DNA of 64,000 nt, from NCBI GenBank assembly GCA_019155205.2, contig JAHNZQ020000004.1:3556252-3620251 (forward strand), given 5' to 3'. Within the stretch, counting starts at the first letter, position 1; every line of letters begins with the position of its first letter. A program made the position numbers and the translations under genes. The stretch is from Gracilaria vermiculophylla (taxonomy: Eukaryota; Rhodophyta; Florideophyceae; Gracilariales; Gracilariaceae). The notes beneath the pieces are model-generated. The model ran no database searches, was not told the origin of the DNA, and saw nothing but the letters and a program-made list of their open reading frames with translations. Shown one piece after another: positions 61,492 to 64,000 of this stretch.

Positions 61492-61689
61492 GCACGTGCT
61501 GAGGCGGCCGTGTGAGCTTTGAATGATGAATATTGAAGTTATCGTTCGTTGTAGAAGTGTGGACGTCTGCGTACTGAAACGGGCTTTGGGCATCTCCCAA
61601 GGTGACCAGGACGGAATTGTTTTTCATGTTGATAAGCAAATAGCCTTTGCTTGCATTTTAAATCTGGGGGATGCGTTTGTACTTCAATT

Positions 61690-62366
61690 TTGCGAGCGTA
61701 CGCACTGCCACACGAAATGAAGAGATATGTGCGAAAGGCGCTGCCGCAAGGCTCGAGGTCGTCGTATTCGATGCATGCCAGGTGCGAGTGAGCGACGCAC
61801 GACAGACTCTCAAAGTAAATGCTGGTGGCAGATACGCGCCTCTTGGGGGTGTAAATTATGTAAGTCAGGTTACCACCGCTGGGCAGCTCCTGGCTCAGGA
61901 TGCAGTCGTGCGGGTTGAATAGTGTAGTGTACGACGTGAAGTTGGCCACCGATTCGGAGGAGGGCTGCACGTTGAAAGCCCAGAGAGTGGGATCCAAGTG
62001 GAAGGCAGCCAGAGCGCAATCTCTGCACATGTGCTAACCCTGGGCAATAACTTGGTTGCCACCGTAAAAGCGCGCACCGGGGTAGTCTTCCGAGTACGTA
62101 TTAGTGAAAATGGTACCCAGGCAATGGAGGACGACGGCGGACGTGTAGTTTTCGGAGGCAATGAGCTCCGCCTTACGCCACTGGCCTGAATTTTCCTGCT
62201 GCACCAAGCGATGAATTTGGGCGGCTTGCTGGCTGGGCGGAGTGTTGTCAGTGAGCAGCTTCGGGCGCAAGGCGACTAGGCTTGGCATTTTGGGGTGTGG
62301 GCACAACGGCGGCGGTGCTCGGGCCTGGAGCGGCGGAGGCGGGGCGGCAAAGTCCAAGACAGACAT
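61690..62366 (-). pseudogene. serine hydroxymethyltransferase pseudogene, 3'-truncated
   Basis: From ATG 62366 the minus strand reads a proline-rich leader, then RKAELIASENYTS, LGTIFTNTYSEDYPGARFYGGN, then a TAG at 62034-62036. It continues in the same frame: CALAAFHLDPTLWAFNVQPSSESVANF, YTTLFNPHD, ELPSGGNLTY, RVSATSIYFESL, EYDDLEP. These are SHMT landmarks, with substitutions at conserved sites (for example NTYSED for NKYSEG). Homology stops near GSAYAR, so the lysine that binds pyridoxal phosphate and the whole C-terminal half are missing. A truncated, inactive copy. Confidence 0.78.
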
Positions 62367-62539
62367 TTTCAAACTGGCAAACAGACAGGTGAGTCGAACA
62401 GATTAAGGGTGGAATGAATGACCGGACGGAGATTGGGAGCGGGAGATGTGACATGGAGATGGGAGGTGAGAGAGGTGGCATGAAGATTGGACGGCACAAG
62501 CTCGATAGCGATGACAGCTCGGCAAAAACGTTTTGGCGC

Positions 62540-63500
62540 TTTTCAGGTGCGCATGAACATCACTGCTGGCAGAGACACGGGCAACGAAATGCTGCCCGTC
62601 ACGCGCACGCATGGCGGTGCAGCCGGTACCGGAGCGGAGATGCCGTGGGGTGGCGGCTGGGTGGCACGGAAGCGCGGCAGCCTGGCTGCACCACGGCGCT
62701 GCGGCGCAGTGGAGTGGTGTACGCAGCGTGGCAGCCCGGCAAAGTGGCGGCGTGGCTTTGTAGCGGCACAGTGGCGTGGCTGTGCAACGGCGCAGTGGCG
62801 CGGTGAAGCAACGGCAATGCACGCCGTGGGCAGTGGCGCACGCAGCGTACCCAGCTTGGGCGCCCGGCGGCCCGGCGGCGTGGCAGCGCAGCGATGAAAC
62901 AGCGCGGTGGAGGGGTGCCAATGTGCGCTATGCGCAGTAGCGCACGTGCTGTACGCGGCGCGGCAGTGCGGCAGCGCGATGATGCGGCAGCTCTGCGAAG
63001 AAGTATTAATGCGCGCGGTACGCCGCGGCGGCAGGGCGGCACGACGGCGCGGCAGCTCGGCGGCACGCCGGCACGGCGGTGTGGCGGTGCGGTGGCGCAG
63101 TGACGTGGCGGCGCGGCGGCGTGGCGGTGCAGCGGCATGGCGGAGGAATGGAAACGCGCAAGGTGCGATGCTGCGCACGTCGCGTTCGCGGCGTAGCTAC
63201 TCGGTGGCTGGGTGGCATGCCGGCGCAGAGGCTCAGCGGCACGCCAACACCGTTGTTTGGCGTTGCGGTGGCGCGTTGGAAAGGAGGCGCAGCGGTGCGG
63301 CGGCGCGGTGGTGGGGTGAAGGGATGGTAGTGCGCGCGATGCGAAGCGGCGCACGCTACGTGCGCGGCGTAGCCACGTGGAAGCTAGGTGGCGCCGCGTT
63401 GCGATGGCTAGGCGGAACGCCGGCTGGACGGTGCGGCGGTGTAGCGGTGCGGCGGCGCGGTGGCACGCCAGCACGGCCGTGTGGCGGTGCGGCGTTGCGG
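62540..63500. repeat. GC-rich low-complexity block of degenerate GCGGTGGCG-type units
   Basis: Nearly 1 kb composed of variants such as GGCGGTGCGGCGGCGCGGTGGC and GGCACGCCGGC. Open frames appear in several frames on both strands only because the composition avoids stop codons. No protein supported. Confidence 0.75.
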
Positions 63501-63504
63501 TGGT

Positions 63505-63730
63505 TTAGAGCATCCGCAGCGGGGTGCCATAACCGCTACCATAACCCTAAACAAGCGATATGACAAGTATGTTTACGGTTATGGCAGAAAAGGTGCCACT
63601 TAGCGGGATGGAAGTCCGTAACCGTAAACGCAGTTAAAAAAAGTTACGGTCATGGCCGCCATAAAGAGGTCGACTTTATGGCAGGACTTTCAACGCGCCA
63701 TAAACGGACGTGGCCACGTGTGACGTGCAT
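63505..63730. repeat. cluster of inverted GCCATAA/TTATGGC motifs, possible DNA-transposon end
   Basis: Within 225 bp the motifs GCCATAACC, GGTTATGGC, GCCATAAAG, CTTTATGGC and GCCATAAAC alternate. GCCATAAAG and CTTTATGGC (about 63659-63683) form a perfect 9-bp stem with a 7-nt loop. The cluster begins TTAGAGCATCCGCAGC, which recalls the TTA-flanked GAGCATC termini of some PIF/Harbinger elements. If so, the element continues beyond the window. Confidence 0.5.
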
Positions 63731-63783
63731 CCCATGCGCTTTCCGCCACTCCGTATAGATAGAAGGACAGCAGCGTCCTTTTC

Positions 63784-63818
63784 TGCCGCTGCTGCTGGTG
63801 CTGCTGCTGCTGCTCTTC
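63784..63818. repeat. (GCT)n microsatellite
   Basis: CCGCTGCTGCTGGTGCTGCTGCTGCTGCT, an imperfect trinucleotide repeat in the last 220 bp of the window. The rest of 63731-64000 shows a TATAGATA string near 63753 but no supported gene. Confidence 0.7.
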
Positions 63819-64000
63819 CTCCCTCGGCTGCAGCACCGCACACAACACATCTAGCCCATCCCTGCCACACTCGGGTCCCGAACTCGGTTCCTAAACCCGA
63901 CTTCCGCCAACCCTTTGCCCCTCACAGCCACCACAACCAGCGCCCTCTCTTTCCTCGCCTCGACCCTCGGCCCCCCAGCGCGCGTAGGCTAGATCAGGCG

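Noticed and set aside
63549..63556. Telomere-like CCCTAAAC
   Set aside because: A single copy, not an array.
62543..63563. Long open frames on both strands in the GC-rich block (up to 291 codons)
   Set aside because: Low-complexity GCGGTGGCG-type sequence has few stop codons in any frame; no protein character.
1..64000. CRISPR arrays, bacterial operons, Shine-Dalgarno sites
   Set aside because: None seen; the sequence is eukaryotic, with spliceosomal introns and LTR retrotransposons.

Overview
The window looks like a nuclear contig from a multicellular red alga (Florideophyceae, Chondrus crispus-like). It carries nucleus-encoded plastid proteins (MGDG synthase, a HEAT-repeat bilin lyase-like protein, a PAP/fibrillin, a CCB2/CCB4-like cytochrome b6f assembly factor, 2-isopropylmalate synthase) beside plainly eukaryotic genes (ribosomal P1, PX-BAR sorting nexin, F-box/LRR protein, HEATR6, BORCS8-like, AIF-like). 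Most genes are single uninterrupted frames. I could place only three introns, all 64-89 bp with GTAAGT donors. A decayed copy of plastid ycf46 supports an algal nucleus. Species assignment is inference.

Layout. 0-9.5 kb: drug/metabolite transporter (DMT/EamA) copy A, a decayed 105-bp tandem repeat, an AIF-like flavoprotein, HEATR6, a BORCS8-like gene and DMT copy B. 9.5-15 kb: gene-poor, with a decayed HEAT-like gene running into a piggyBac-type remnant. 15-23 kb: an unrecognised intact 697-aa gene, DMT copies C and D in tandem, and a sorting nexin.

24-39.9 kb is a transposon island. A piggyBac-like fragment is split by a solo LTR. A 9.2-kb Ty3/Gypsy chromovirus with two LTRs is itself interrupted by a solo LTR with a perfect 5-bp target duplication. 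Two Tc1/mariner-like remnants follow, then a Mutator-like element with 22-bp terminal inverted repeats whose transposase frame begins with a DnaJ (J) domain.

39.9-57.7 kb is a dense gene island: two tandem IPMS-family genes (one complete, one lacking its C-terminal half and several family residues), CCB-like, ribosomal P1, F-box/LRR, DMT copy E, PAP/fibrillin, a bifunctional HPPK-DHPS folate enzyme, a small membrane protein, a hypothetical protein, a bilin lyase-like protein, MGDG synthase and a secreted sorbosone-dehydrogenase-like propeller with an IPT domain. Two convergent gene pairs overlap at their 3' ends.

57.7-64 kb is decayed again: a solo LTR, an orphan open frame, the ycf46 fragment, an SHMT pseudogene, a GC-rich low-complexity block and a palindrome cluster that may begin another DNA transposon.

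Themes. Five paralogous DMT transporters lie within 48 kb, four with an acidic dileucine-type motif near the N terminus. Several genes concern plastid lipid, pigment, cytochrome and amino-acid functions. Coordinates of CDSs use the first plausible ATG; longer frames that begin at TTG or GTG were shortened.
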